Source of the DNA: Ekhidna lutea
GTDB taxonomy: Bacteria > Bacteroidota > Bacteroidia > Cytophagales > Cyclobacteriaceae
DNA: 64,000 bases
Assembly: GCF_900188325.1 (NCBI RefSeq)
Contig: NZ_FZPD01000002.1
Location: forward strand, 806,001 to 870,000
Direction: 5' to 3'
Shown here: one piece after another, positions 8,993 through 16,930 of the stretch
How positions within the stretch are numbered: position 1 is the stretch's first letter
How the letters are laid out: the number at the start of each line of letters is the position of its first letter
Translations under genes and position numbers: made by a program
The notes under the pieces: model-generated
The model's database searches: none
What the model was told of the DNA's origin: nothing
The model's input: only the letters and a program-made list of their open reading frames with translations

Positions 8993-9301
8993 TTACAATT
9001 TAGCTCTTTCAGCTAACAAATGCTCATAGTCTGATCGGTTATCCAACAGGAAGGATCTCACGAACGGACAAAGTGGAACGATTTTACATTCGTTCTCTTC
9101 AATGATCTCGAGTGACTCCCTAACTAATTTATGGCCAACTCCTTGTCCCTCAAATTCTTTAGGTACTTCAGTATGTACCATATAAACACCTCCTCCCTTT
9201 CCTACTTTATAATCAATAAACGCAATTGCACCATCCAGGACAATTTCAAACCTGCTTTCAGGCTCATTATTTTTAGTTTTAACGCTTGCCAAATCCATCA
9301 A
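8993..9301 (-). CDS. small GNAT-type N-acetyltransferase
   Basis: 102 residues of the short YjdJ-like GNAT class (PF14542). The acetyl-CoA loop reads EFEGQGVGHKLVRESLE near residues 50-66, and the terminal CPFVRSFLLDN is typical of this class, in which a conserved Cys lies in the C-terminal motif. Substrate unknown. Starts at 9301 or the adjacent ATG at 9298; either way the start lies inside the 3' end of the upstream NimA-like gene (overlap about 20 bp), implying translational coupling. Confidence 0.88.
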   Translation of the reverse strand: MMDLASVKTKNNEPESRFEIVLDGAIAFIDYKVGKGGGVYMVHTEVPKEFEGQGVGHKLVRESLEIIEENECKIVPLCPFVRSFLLDNRSDYEHLLAERAKL

Positions 9302-9917
9302 TTAGTTTTTTTATGTAGTTCGGTAGCTCTCTTCTTCTATCCAGCTGATTATCAATTTGTGGAGCACTATATTTCCACTCCAGTGGTATAACCCCGCACC
9401 AGGGTGCGTCTTTCTCCATCTTAACATTGACATCTCCAGTTCTAACTTTGGCAGCTGCATTATTAAGTGAAAGACGAGCAATTTTAGTAATGCTTACCTC
9501 TTCATTAGTGGGCACACCTACATCTTCTATGCGACCAGGAATGTAGCGGTCAGTAAATAGGTTGAAAAATTTTAGCTTCTCGGCTGGGTCTGTGATCTCT
9601 TCCACCTTAGAAAATCCAATTACTGATCGGTAATTAAATGAATGATCAAATGCTGTGGGTGACAAAATCAGTGCATCCAGATGAGTGACAGAAAAACTTA
9701 CTGTCTGTCCGATGATTCCCTGAATGAAATGGCTTTTTGCCGAAGCGTGGATATAAATGTCATCATCCACTCTGGCATAACCTGTAGGTATCTGATGAGG
9801 TACACCATCACGTACAAAAGCAATGGTACAAAAAAGACCTTCATCAATAATTTGATGTAAGGTCTTTTTGTCTTCAGTCCCCCTGCTGGGGTAGCGTGAA
9901 GGTTTAGTTTTTGCCAT
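9279..9917 (-). CDS. FMN-binding pyridoxamine 5'-phosphate oxidase-like protein (NimA-like)
   Basis: 212 residues of the split beta-barrel flavin-binding fold. Features are the opening RYPSRGTEDKKTLHQIID, the segment FCTIAFVRDGVPHQIPTGYA and DDIYIHASAKSHFI, all typical of the nitroimidazole-resistance/PNPOx-like family PF12900. The C-terminal half with TDRYIPGR and WCGVIPLEW is also family-typical. Such proteins bind FMN or F420 and reduce small molecules or degrade haem; the substrate here is unknown. Within a four-gene reverse operon, 5 bp after a small secreted protein. Confidence 0.88.
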   Translation of the reverse strand: MAKTKPSRYPSRGTEDKKTLHQIIDEGLFCTIAFVRDGVPHQIPTGYARVDDDIYIHASAKSHFIQGIIGQTVSFSVTHLDALILSPTAFDHSFNYRSVIGFSKVEEITDPAEKLKFFNLFTDRYIPGRIEDVGVPTNEEVSITKIARLSLNNAAAKVRTGDVNVKMEKDAPWCGVIPLEWKYSAPQIDNQLDRRRELPNYIKKLIDGFGKR

Positions 9918-9922
9918 ATTTT

Positions 9923-10225
9923 TTAAGTAAGCAAAATGAGCAATAATAGGATGATAATAATTGCACCCACAGAAATAGAAACCTTACTGTCTAATCCTTT
10001 TTGTTTCAATTCTCTTTTAATCTCTTTCACCTCCATTTTCAATGTCATCTTTTGTTCTTTGTCCATATCAGAAAAATCCATCTTCCAGATATGCTGAATT
10101 CTATTCTCCAACTGCTCGACTCTTTCCTGAGGGTTAGTCTTCACAGGATCAGTCTCGGCAGCAGTTGCTGAAAGTGAGCTAAGTCCCAGAATACATACGA
10201 AGGCGAAGTATTTAATCTTTTTCAT
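9923..10225 (-). CDS. small exported protein with C-terminal membrane anchor
   Basis: 100 residues when started at the ATG at 10223-10225 (MKKIKYFAFV). The first 22 residues form a signal peptide ending in SATAAE. A charged helical middle (residues 30-78, Glu/Lys-rich, heptad-like) follows, then a hydrophobic tail SVGAIIIILLLLILLT that should lie in the membrane. The topology therefore resembles a periplasmic coiled coil tethered at its end. No family recognised. First gene of the reverse operon that continues with the NimA-like protein. Confidence 0.75.
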   Translation of the reverse strand: MKKIKYFAFVCILGLSSLSATAAETDPVKTNPQERVEQLENRIQHIWKMDFSDMDKEQKMTLKMEVKEIKRELKQKGLDSKVSISVGAIIIILLLLILLT

Positions 10226-10379
10226 AGTTTGATTATTAAATGATTGAAGTATGGATATAAAAGTAAAAGAAAATGCTTTAAACAAACATGATAAAGCTAA
10301 GATCAAAGGTGTTCTAAGGAAGTTTTCCATTTCCTTTAAAAAAATTACAATCCATGCTGAATTTTAAAATTTGAATTTC

Positions 10380-10425
10380 TACATTTGCGTTCCGTTTTCG
10401 GAACGGAGCTCCATTTCAGAATGGA
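10380..10425 (+). promoter_or_regulatory. promoter and tandem hairpins ahead of tRNA-Pro
   Basis: TACATTTG at 10380-10387 matches the -7 box TAnnTTTG and is followed by CGTTCC, as for tRNA-Met. Two perfect hairpins follow back to back: CGTTCCG-TTTT-CGGAACG (10388-10405) and TCCATT-TCAG-AATGGA (10410-10425), ending 10 bp before the tRNA. They would lie in the 5' leader that RNase P removes. Confidence 0.5.
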
Positions 10426-10435
10426 ATTTATTGTT

Positions 10436-10510
10436 CGGGGTGTAGCACAGTCCGGTTAGTGTACCTGCTTTGGGAGCAGGGGGTCGCAGGTTCGAATCCT
10501 GCCACCCCGA
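10436..10510 (+). tRNA. tRNA-Pro (anticodon TGG)
   Basis: 75 bases with acceptor CGGGGTG/CACCCCG, anticodon stem CCTGC/GCAGG enclosing TTTGGGA (TGG at 10471-10473), T-arm GCAGG-TTCGAAT-CCTGC and discriminator A. CCA is not encoded. A strong terminator follows 6 bp later. Confidence 0.97.
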
Positions 10511-10516
10511 CAAGAT

Positions 10517-10556
10517 AAACCGCCTTTACTTAATGTGAAGGCGGTTTTATTTTTTA
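10517..10556 (+). terminator. intrinsic terminator of tRNA-Pro
   Basis: 13-base arms AAACCGCCTTTAC (10517-10529) and GTGAAGGCGGTTT (10535-10547) with one G-U/mismatch position, loop of 5, followed by TATTTTTT. Confidence 0.88.
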
Positions 10557-10580
10557 CTGTTTAGTTTGACTGTTTAGTTT
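10556..10580. repeat. short tandem duplication
   Basis: ACTGTTTAGTTT occurs twice with a 13-bp period directly after the tRNA-Pro terminator. It may be a replication slippage product; no integrase or attachment-site partner is visible nearby. The remaining bases up to the usp terminator show no gene. Confidence 0.6.
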
Positions 10581-10700
10581 TTCTTAGTTTTAACACGGTT
10601 GGTTACCTTCTACCCAAACATTGATTTACCTCACAACCTTATCATCCACAAGCACAATAGATAAATCCTGACCTCTGGAATGATGTTTGGCTACAGGCTA

Positions 10701-10732
10701 AAAAAATTGAGCCTCTGCAAAACAGAGGCTCA
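10701..10732 (-). terminator. intrinsic terminator of the universal stress protein gene
   Basis: Perfect 10-bp stem TGAGCCTCTG-CAAAA-CAGAGGCTCA (10708-10732), followed on the reverse strand by AATTTTTT. It lies 36 bp after the stop codon at 10769. Confidence 0.88.
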
Positions 10733-10768
10733 TGGAAAAAACGATTAGGAATTGTTTTTCCAATTTCA

Positions 10769-11617
10769 TTAGTCATCCTTAAGGTGTGCCGTCCAAACAG
10801 GGAATTGTGAATGGTTAACCACATCCTCTGCAATACTACCAGCAAGAAAATGGCCGACTCCTTTACGCTGGTGCGTACCTAAGGCTATCATATCAGCTTT
10901 TATATCTTCTGCATACAGAATTATGCCATCTTCTTCATTCTTGTAGTTATAGATGTCAATAGTATAATTCTCTATGCTATATTTCTTAACAAAATCTTCC
11001 ATCTGCTTCGTATCGTGTCTCGTGGAGGTGAAACTCGCAGGGGTATTGATTTTTACAATGTTCAATTGAGCCTCGAACTTACGCTGAAGATCCAGTAGCT
11101 GCCCTATAAATTCATCATCGGTGTGCTGGAAGTCTGACGCAAATACGATTTTTTCAATTGGCTCTATTTCGCACTTATCCTGTACTGTAATTACAGGACA
11201 TGTTGCTTTTCTTACAATCTTTTCTGCATTAGACCCTACAAAGAATTCATTTAGACCTTCAGAGCCTTCAGTCCCGACTACCAGCAAGCTAACTTTTTCT
11301 TCTGTTATCTGGTCGATAATAGTTTTGAACGGATTACCAAGCTGTATTTTTGTTGCGATACGATCATCAGCATACTTGGCCTTGAAAACAACATCAGCAA
11401 GCTTATTCTGAGTTGTTTCGTACATTTTTTTTATGTACAACTGCTCCATCGGATCTATATTTTGCATACCCAATGTTTTAAAGGAGTCAGCCGTTGGATG
11501 TTCTATTACATTTAGTAGCATTATATCGCTATCTGCTTTATCAGCAATTTGGCAGGCAAAATCGAGTGCATGCTCTGATACTTTTGAAAAATCGTAAGGA
11601 ACTAATATTTTCTTCAT
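10769..11617 (-). CDS. tandem universal stress protein (two UspA domains)
   Basis: 282 residues made of two UspA domains. Domain 1 (1-147) begins KKILVPYDFSKVSEHALDFA and carries the ATP-binding loop GTEGSEGLNEFFVGSNAEKI, fitting GxxGx9-GSN. Domain 2 (155-280) begins IEKIVFASDF and has the related GTHQRKGVGHFLAGSIAE, so it too may bind nucleotide. USP proteins act in the cytoplasm in stress and starvation survival. Monocistronic, with a strong terminator behind it and menA 75 bp upstream on the same strand. Confidence 0.93.
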   Translation of the reverse strand: MKKILVPYDFSKVSEHALDFACQIADKADSDIMLLNVIEHPTADSFKTLGMQNIDPMEQLYIKKMYETTQNKLADVVFKAKYADDRIATKIQLGNPFKTIIDQITEEKVSLLVVGTEGSEGLNEFFVGSNAEKIVRKATCPVITVQDKCEIEPIEKIVFASDFQHTDDEFIGQLLDLQRKFEAQLNIVKINTPASFTSTRHDTKQMEDFVKKYSIENYTIDIYNYKNEEDGIILYAEDIKADMIALGTHQRKGVGHFLAGSIAEDVVNHSQFPVWTAHLKDD

Positions 11618-11692
11618 TATGATTGGATGTTTTGTACTCCAATATAATCAAAAAATGAACGGATATGTTTCAGGAAATTTAAGAAAGGGTTA

Positions 11693-12574
11693 TCACCATT
11701 GCCCTAAGGAAAAAAGAAGAGCAAATAGTAATGTGGAAAGTGCCATCTGTTTGAGGTGTGGATCCAGTTCACTCGAAGGCTTATTTGCAACCGCTTTTAT
11801 GTTTGCCAGGAGAAGAATTCCAACAATAACAAACAACAATTCATGCCAAGAGCTATAATTGATGTTCACATATGCAATGCTCAGCAGCATTCCCAGCATT
11901 AGCAATATTCGGTGGTAATTAACTGCTCTCTCTCTTCCGATCCGAACTGGGATTGAATGTTTGCCGGCTGCTTTGTCTGTTTCTATATCTCGAATGTTAT
12001 TTACATTCAGCACCCCTACACTGAAAAGCCCAATAGATGCAGCTGGTAATAGTACCTGCCAATCAAAATATTGTGTTTGCAAGAAGTAGGACCCAAAAAC
12101 CAAGACTATTCCAAAAAAAATAAAAACAAACAAATCTCCAAAACCAGCATATCCGTATGGGTTCTTACCAACCGTATATTTGATTGCAGCAGCTATCCCA
12201 ATAATACCTATAATCATAAAAATCAGGGCATTCATCCATTCACCTGGAAAAGAAATATAAAGCAACAATGAGCCTGAGATAAATGATAATGCCGAAAACA
12301 CAACGATCGCATTTCGCATTGCATTTGATGTAATCTGACCTGTATGGACCATCCGCTCCTCTCCTGTTCGTTGACTATCTACGCCTGAACTTGCATCACC
12401 ATAATCGTTTGCTAGATTGGATAATATTTGAAGTAGAAAAGCGGTTAGTAATGTAAGTACGGCAACTGGCCAGTTTACTTGTGTGTAATTAGAAGCTATT
12501 GATATTCCGACCAACCAGCCTGAGAGGGCCAGAGGCAGTGTTCTTAACCGAAATGCTTTGATCCAGGGGTTCAT
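11693..12574 (-). CDS. menA: 1,4-dihydroxy-2-naphthoate polyprenyltransferase
   Basis: Integral membrane enzyme that prenylates DHNA to demethylmenaquinone, so this organism should respire with menaquinone. 293 residues with 8-9 membrane helices. The first Asp motif NDYGDASSGVD (residues 56-66) and the second, NNIRDIETDKAAGK (about 190-205), are the Mg-diphosphate sites of UbiA-family prenyltransferases, and the opening WIKAFRLRTLPLALSG is MenA-like. Its ATG overlaps the TGA of the toxin gene upstream by 4 bp (ATGA), so translation of menA is probably coupled to the toxin-antitoxin transcript unless an internal promoter exists. Confidence 0.95.
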   Translation of the reverse strand: MNPWIKAFRLRTLPLALSGWLVGISIASNYTQVNWPVAVLTLLTAFLLQILSNLANDYGDASSGVDSQRTGEERMVHTGQITSNAMRNAIVVFSALSFISGSLLLYISFPGEWMNALIFMIIGIIGIAAAIKYTVGKNPYGYAGFGDLFVFIFFGIVLVFGSYFLQTQYFDWQVLLPAASIGLFSVGVLNVNNIRDIETDKAAGKHSIPVRIGRERAVNYHRILLMLGMLLSIAYVNINYSSWHELLFVIVGILLLANIKAVANKPSSELDPHLKQMALSTLLFALLFSLGQW

Positions 12575-12870
12575 TTTTTATGTGGTTCTCTGCTCGTATG
12601 TATAATATCAATAATTTCAACTCGACTATCTCTGACTTCATATATAATTCGATAGTTCCATTTAAAAAACCTCCTAATCGTACCTGGATTATTTTCAAAA
12701 AATTCATCCAATTGAAATCGGTTGGGGTGGATTGCAAGGCTTTCTACTGATTCGAAAATAGAATGAACAACTTTTAAAGCTGCCTGCGAGGAATCTTGAG
12801 CAATAAAGTCCTTTATTGATTGAAGCGAAGAAATAGCATTTTCCGACCAAAGAACCCTGTATTGATTCAA
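12571..12870 (-). CDS. RelE/ParE superfamily toxin
   Basis: 99 residues of the RelE/ParE fold: start YRVLWSENAISSLQSIKDFI, central helix AALKVVHSIFESVESLAIHP, then RRFFKWNYRIIYEVRDSRVEIIDIIHTSREP. The segment YRIIYEV and the terminal His-containing strand are hallmarks. ParE members poison gyrase and RelE members cut mRNA on the ribosome; which applies cannot be told by eye. Antitoxin gene lies 9 bp upstream. The 3' end overlaps menA by 4 bp, which is unusual for a TA module. Confidence 0.9.
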   Translation of the reverse strand: MNQYRVLWSENAISSLQSIKDFIAQDSSQAALKVVHSIFESVESLAIHPNRFQLDEFFENNPGTIRRFFKWNYRIIYEVRDSRVEIIDIIHTSREPHKK

Positions 12871-12879
12871 GACTAAATA

Positions 12880-13101
12880 TTATATATTAAGAATGTTTTT
12901 AACCTGATCGTGAGTCTTGAATTTACCTTCACGAATTTGTTTTCTTCCCGAATCGATTATATTGTTGTACTCCTCCAGAGATAATCGATTTTCTGTTGTT
13001 CCTGTGTCATTTAAAATTTGAAAAATGGCTTCTAACCTGGAAACATCTGTTTCTTCATCAATGATTTTATGAAGGTTCAACTTTAAATCTGAAATGCTCA
13101 T
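12880..13101 (-). CDS. antitoxin of the RelE/ParE module
   Basis: 73 residues placed 9 bp before the toxin, the normal antitoxin-first order. The C-terminal half, SLEEYNNIIDSGRKQIREGKF followed by THDQVKNIL, resembles the toxin-wrapping tail of Bacteroidota antitoxins that accompany RelE/ParE toxins. The N-terminal half is helical and short, with no obvious ribbon-helix-helix or HTH motif, so autorepression is uncertain. Lies 18 bp downstream of argS on the same strand. Confidence 0.8.
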   Translation of the reverse strand: MSISDLKLNLHKIIDEETDVSRLEAIFQILNDTGTTENRLSLEEYNNIIDSGRKQIREGKFKTHDQVKNILNI

Positions 13102-13119
13102 GTAATTAAAGTTAGCGAA

Positions 13120-14904
13120 TTACATCCTTTCCGGTACTTCTATACCTAATAAACTCATACTTTCCTTGATGAGTTTGGCTGTTACTGAAGAAAGCGCAAT
13201 TCGAAATCCCAGTTTATCTTTATTCTCTTCGTTGAAGATCGGCACCTCCTGATAAAACCCATTATACTCTTTCGCCAAGTCATAAACATACTGAGCGATG
13301 ATTGCTGGTGAAAGTTCTTTTGCTGCTTCCTGTAGTGCTTTCTTATATTCAGTGATTTTATAAATCAAATCAACTTCACGTTTACTCAGATCGCCTACTT
13401 TTTCGGTATCAAAAGAAGTATCCACCTCAAGTGATTTTGCTCTTCGTAAAATAGCTGAAATTCGGGCATGGGTATACTGAACAAATGGTCCGGTATGACC
13501 CTGAAACTCGATCGACTCTTGCGGGTTAAAGAGCATTCGCTTCTTTGGATCAACTTTTAGCAAAAAGTATTTCAAAGCCCCCAGTCCAAGCATTCTATAC
13601 AGCTCTTGTGCTTCTGATGGCTCCATTCCCTCGATCTTACCTAGCTCCTTCGTATGTCTCTCTGCGGTATCAAACATCTCCTGCAGTAAATCGTCCGCAT
13701 CAACTACTGTTCCTTCGCGAGACTTCATTTTGCCTGTTGGAAGATCTACCATCCCATAGGATAAATGGTAGAGACCCTCAGCATAAGTTCTGCCTATTTT
13801 TTTCATAATGGCGAACAGCACCTTGAAGTGATAGTCCTGTTCATTCCCTACAACAAACACCGATTTATCAAAAGGGAAATCCTGGTGCTTCATATCACAG
13901 GTTCCCATGTCTTGCGTCATATATACCGCCGTTCCATCAGCCCGTAGGACGAGTTTCTCATCCATTCCTTCATCTGTAAGGTCAACCCATACAGAACCAT
14001 TTTCTTTTTTGAAGAATACACCTTTTTTAAGACCCTCTTCTACAAGTTCCTTACCAAGCAGGTAGGTATTTGATTCCTTATACATCGTATCAAAATGGAT
14101 ACCCATGGTCTCGTAGGTTTTATCAAAACCTTCATAGACCCAATTGTTCATCGTCTCCCAAAGCTCAACCGTTTCCTTATCTCCATTTTCCCACTTCTGG
14201 AGCATCTCCTGAGCTTCTTTAATAGAAGGTGCTTCTTTCTTAGCTTTCTCTGGATCTAACCCTTGATGTACCAGGGTATTAATTTCTTCCTTATAAAGTT
14301 GATCAAACTTTACGTAGTACTTCCCGATCAGATGATCTCCTTTCAGACCGGAGCTTTCCGGAGTTTCCCCATTGCCCATTTTTTGATAAGCCAGCATGGA
14401 CTTGCAAATGTGGACTCCCCGATCGTTAACCAGGTTTACCTTTTTTACATCATAACCATTTGCTGCCAGGATTCGTGAAGCAGAATCACCAAGAAAGTTA
14501 TTTCTAAGATGGCCAAGGTGTAGTGGTTTATTTGTGTTTGGTGATGAAAACTCCACCATCACTTTCTGCCCATTGGCTGGCAACTTAATGTAGCTTTCAT
14601 CAACAGCGATGGTATGTAATTCTTTAGTCCAGGACTGATCTGTCACTTCCAGATTTAAGAAGCCTTTTACTACATTAAATGCCTTGATAAAATCAAGATT
14701 CTCTTTGAGCCATTCACCAATCTGTGCACCAACCTCTTCAGGCTTGCCTTTCGCGACTTTCAGGTATGGAAACACTACGAAAGTATAGGATCCTTCAAAT
14801 TCCTTTCGTGTCGGATGTAGCCCTATTTGATCACTATTTAATTGGTAATCGTAAAGGCTAGCAAAAGCCTTGGAAATCGCTTCTTGTAATTTTTGTTCCA
14901 GCAT
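13120..14904 (-). CDS. argS: arginyl-tRNA synthetase
   Basis: 594 residues, normal length. An N-terminal Add1 domain (1-110) contacts the tRNA D-loop. The class I HIGH site reads HLGHLRNNFLGDSAS after NTNKPL, and the KMSKS-like loop is GKMKSREGTVVDADDLL. The anticodon-binding DALR domain at the end closes with GIEVPERM, typical for ArgRS C-termini. It starts 11 bp downstream of the ctlX stop, so it may be transcribed with the two arginine-modifying enzymes upstream. Confidence 0.98.
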   Translation of the reverse strand: MLEQKLQEAISKAFASLYDYQLNSDQIGLHPTRKEFEGSYTFVVFPYLKVAKGKPEEVGAQIGEWLKENLDFIKAFNVVKGFLNLEVTDQSWTKELHTIAVDESYIKLPANGQKVMVEFSSPNTNKPLHLGHLRNNFLGDSASRILAANGYDVKKVNLVNDRGVHICKSMLAYQKMGNGETPESSGLKGDHLIGKYYVKFDQLYKEEINTLVHQGLDPEKAKKEAPSIKEAQEMLQKWENGDKETVELWETMNNWVYEGFDKTYETMGIHFDTMYKESNTYLLGKELVEEGLKKGVFFKKENGSVWVDLTDEGMDEKLVLRADGTAVYMTQDMGTCDMKHQDFPFDKSVFVVGNEQDYHFKVLFAIMKKIGRTYAEGLYHLSYGMVDLPTGKMKSREGTVVDADDLLQEMFDTAERHTKELGKIEGMEPSEAQELYRMLGLGALKYFLLKVDPKKRMLFNPQESIEFQGHTGPFVQYTHARISAILRRAKSLEVDTSFDTEKVGDLSKREVDLIYKITEYKKALQEAAKELSPAIIAQYVYDLAKEYNGFYQEVPIFNEENKDKLGFRIALSSVTAKLIKESMSLLGIEVPERM

Positions 14905-14915
14905 TTTGCCTGGTT

Positions 14916-15851
14916 CTATTTCTTTGGATTAAAAATTTCTGCCATCATGCAGCGGGCACTACCTCCACCCAATTTTTCGATGGTATTAATGTCACTATGG
15001 ACCAGCTTGCCGTGCTTAGAAAGTTGTGCTTTTTGGTCGTCATTCAACGAATAGAAAGCAGCTGATGACATCACGACTAATCGTTGGTCATCTTTGCCAA
15101 GCACCTGAAGCATATTTCCAGCAAACTGCTCTTTCTGTTCCTCTGAAATCTCGATGATTTCTTTATCCGTCTCCTCTAAAGTTTCAACCAGGTTTTCACG
15201 CTCTTCCAAATCGTCGATACTATCCAGACAAACAACTGCGAATGCTTCTCCCAGACACATCATCACATTGGTATGATAGATTGGCAATCTTTTCCCTTCA
15301 ACTGTTTGAAGCGCATGAAAAGTAACCGGATCAAAACCGGCTTCATCACAAAAGTCCTCGAGGACATTTGGCATGGTGCGCTCTGAAACTGCTGCATAGG
15401 CAATTTTATTCTGGCGATCCAATAGCAAGCTTCCAGTCCCTTCCAGGTAGGCACTTTTTTCTTCCCAATTGGTGAAACTGATTACCTCATCAATTTTAAA
15501 AGACTGTTTCAAACCTTCAATGATATCATTCCTTCGCTCCAACCTTCGATTTTCTGCATACATTGGATACAGTCTAATCACTCCATCCTGATGAAACGAA
15601 ATCCAATTGTTGGGAAAGATTGAATCCGGAGTGGAAGGGTCTTTTGTGTCATCAAATACAGTAACATTTACTCCTTCTGCTCTTAGTTTTTCAACAAAAG
15701 CATCAAATTGCTGTAGGGCTTCCTTCTGAATATCTTCAGGTGTTACCCCCTCAGCATTTTTCTGATAGTAATTATTCACAGCCGTTTGCTCGTTCATATG
15801 AAAAGCAACCGGACGGATCATCATGATATTATTTGTAATCTGCTTAGTCAT
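14916..15851 (-). CDS. ctlX: citrulline hydrolase CtlX-type amidinotransferase-fold enzyme
   Basis: 311 residues of the guanidine-modifying (penten-fold) superfamily. The family pattern is clear: IMMIRPVAFHMNEQTAVNNYYQ at the start, FPNNWISFH and YPMYAENRRLERR (substrate and fold residues), YHTNVMMCLGEAFAVV (active His) and GGGSARCMMAEIF (active Cys) at the end. CtlX enzymes hydrolyse citrulline to ornithine, ammonia and carbon dioxide. Its start overlaps the preceding deiminase-like gene by 8 bp, so the two enzymes are coupled. Alternative: another ureido or guanidine hydrolase of the same fold. Confidence 0.88.
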   Translation of the reverse strand: MTKQITNNIMMIRPVAFHMNEQTAVNNYYQKNAEGVTPEDIQKEALQQFDAFVEKLRAEGVNVTVFDDTKDPSTPDSIFPNNWISFHQDGVIRLYPMYAENRRLERRNDIIEGLKQSFKIDEVISFTNWEEKSAYLEGTGSLLLDRQNKIAYAAVSERTMPNVLEDFCDEAGFDPVTFHALQTVEGKRLPIYHTNVMMCLGEAFAVVCLDSIDDLEERENLVETLEETDKEIIEISEEQKEQFAGNMLQVLGKDDQRLVVMSSAAFYSLNDDQKAQLSKHGKLVHSDINTIEKLGGGSARCMMAEIFNPKK

Positions 15852-16758
15852 ATTTTCTTCTTAATGGCATGGTAGAACATCGGAGCAATCCTTCCATTTT
15901 AGCCGTCTCCCTGTATTTTACTTCTTCAACTCTTATTCCCCATTTCCTAAACTGATCATTAAGTCGTTTAAAACTGCTGTCTGAAATCACAACTTCAGGA
16001 CTGATGGAGAAGAAGTTAGAATTCATCTCATACATCTCTTCTTTGGTGATTTCGAAAACATTCTGTTCGCCAAAGAATTTCACTAAAAATTCTGCGTCTT
16101 CCTCGTTTTTAAATCCTCCGCGATAAATAACCGCTTTGTCTTTGCCAACCGGCTGAAAACAACAATCCAGGTGTAGTGCATTTTCTTTTGCATCATCATC
16201 TGATTTTTTTAGCTCAAAAGCTTTTACAGTAAAATCAGGAAATGCCTTTTTTAAATATTCAACAGCCGCCTCATTGGTTCTCGATACTTTGTATTTTTCA
16301 AAGTCATCGGCTTTTGAATAGCCAACAAAAATATGATCCCTCCAAGGCATGATGTCTCCACCTTCCATTCGTTCATGCTCATCCGGCAACAAAACGTTTT
16401 CTACTTCATCAATGACATATTGAATGCCATCTGACTCCAGTTTTCGCTCAGGTGTTACACAGGGAACTACCAGCTTGTCATCGATAACAAAGGCGATATC
16501 TCTCGCAAATATCTGGTTTAGGTTTTCAATGCTTTTTGGGCGATAAACCTTAACACCATGTTTCTCTAAAACGGTGGCAACTTCTGACATCTCATCTATT
16601 AGGTCTACCTCTTTAGGAAAAGTGCCAGCTAAAATGTGCTCTTTTGACTTTGGATCATAAGTCTTTTCAATTTCCGGGGTGTCACCCATACTATCCGCAG
16701 TTCCGAGGATTACCGCTTCGAGGGGTGCTGTTTCGTCTAAAATTTTTACGGTGATCAT
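15844..16758 (-). CDS. arginine deiminase/amidinotransferase family protein
   Basis: 304 residues, penten fold. Key positions visible: NQIFARDIAFVIDDKLVVP, MEGGDIMPW (Glu-Gly-Gly-Asp substrate motif), HLDCCFQPV (catalytic His and Asp) and LLRCSTMPLRR near the C-terminus, whose Cys is the expected nucleophile. The terminal Cys motif resembles glycine or inosamine amidinotransferases as much as arginine deiminase. Likely reactions are arginine to citrulline, or transfer of an amidino group. Coupling with ctlX by an 8-bp overlap favours arginine to citrulline to ornithine, but that is inference from context. Promoter box TAATTTTG at 16779-16786. Confidence 0.82.
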   Translation of the reverse strand: MITVKILDETAPLEAVILGTADSMGDTPEIEKTYDPKSKEHILAGTFPKEVDLIDEMSEVATVLEKHGVKVYRPKSIENLNQIFARDIAFVIDDKLVVPCVTPERKLESDGIQYVIDEVENVLLPDEHERMEGGDIMPWRDHIFVGYSKADDFEKYKVSRTNEAAVEYLKKAFPDFTVKAFELKKSDDDAKENALHLDCCFQPVGKDKAVIYRGGFKNEEDAEFLVKFFGEQNVFEITKEEMYEMNSNFFSISPEVVISDSSFKRLNDQFRKWGIRVEEVKYRETAKMEGLLRCSTMPLRRKYD

Positions 16759-16778
16759 TCTGTTTTGAAAAATTCATG

Positions 16779-16786
16779 CAAAATTA
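16779..16786 (-). promoter_or_regulatory. -7 box upstream of the deiminase-ctlX operon
   Basis: Reverse-strand TAATTTTG matches TAnnTTTG, ending 20 bp before the start codon at 16758. No well-spaced -33 TTG seen. Confidence 0.45.
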
Positions 16787-16930
16787 ATCTGAATAGTCAA
16801 GCTTATGGTAATCCAACCACAAGGATTCAAAACAGATTCCACCTTAATTCATATTTCTTAAATCCTAAAGCAATTTCTTTTTAAGAATCCTGAATTTAAC
16901 GGATAATTGCATCGAATTTCCAGTGAGCCA

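Noticed and set aside
10226-10435. Possible gene upstream of tRNA-Pro on the reverse strand
   Set aside because: The frame only extends the small exported protein and lacks a plausible start; its real signal peptide begins at 10225.
10556-10580. Attachment site next to tRNA-Pro
   Set aside because: The short tandem repeat does not copy the tRNA 3' end and there is no integrase nearby, so an integrated element is unlikely.
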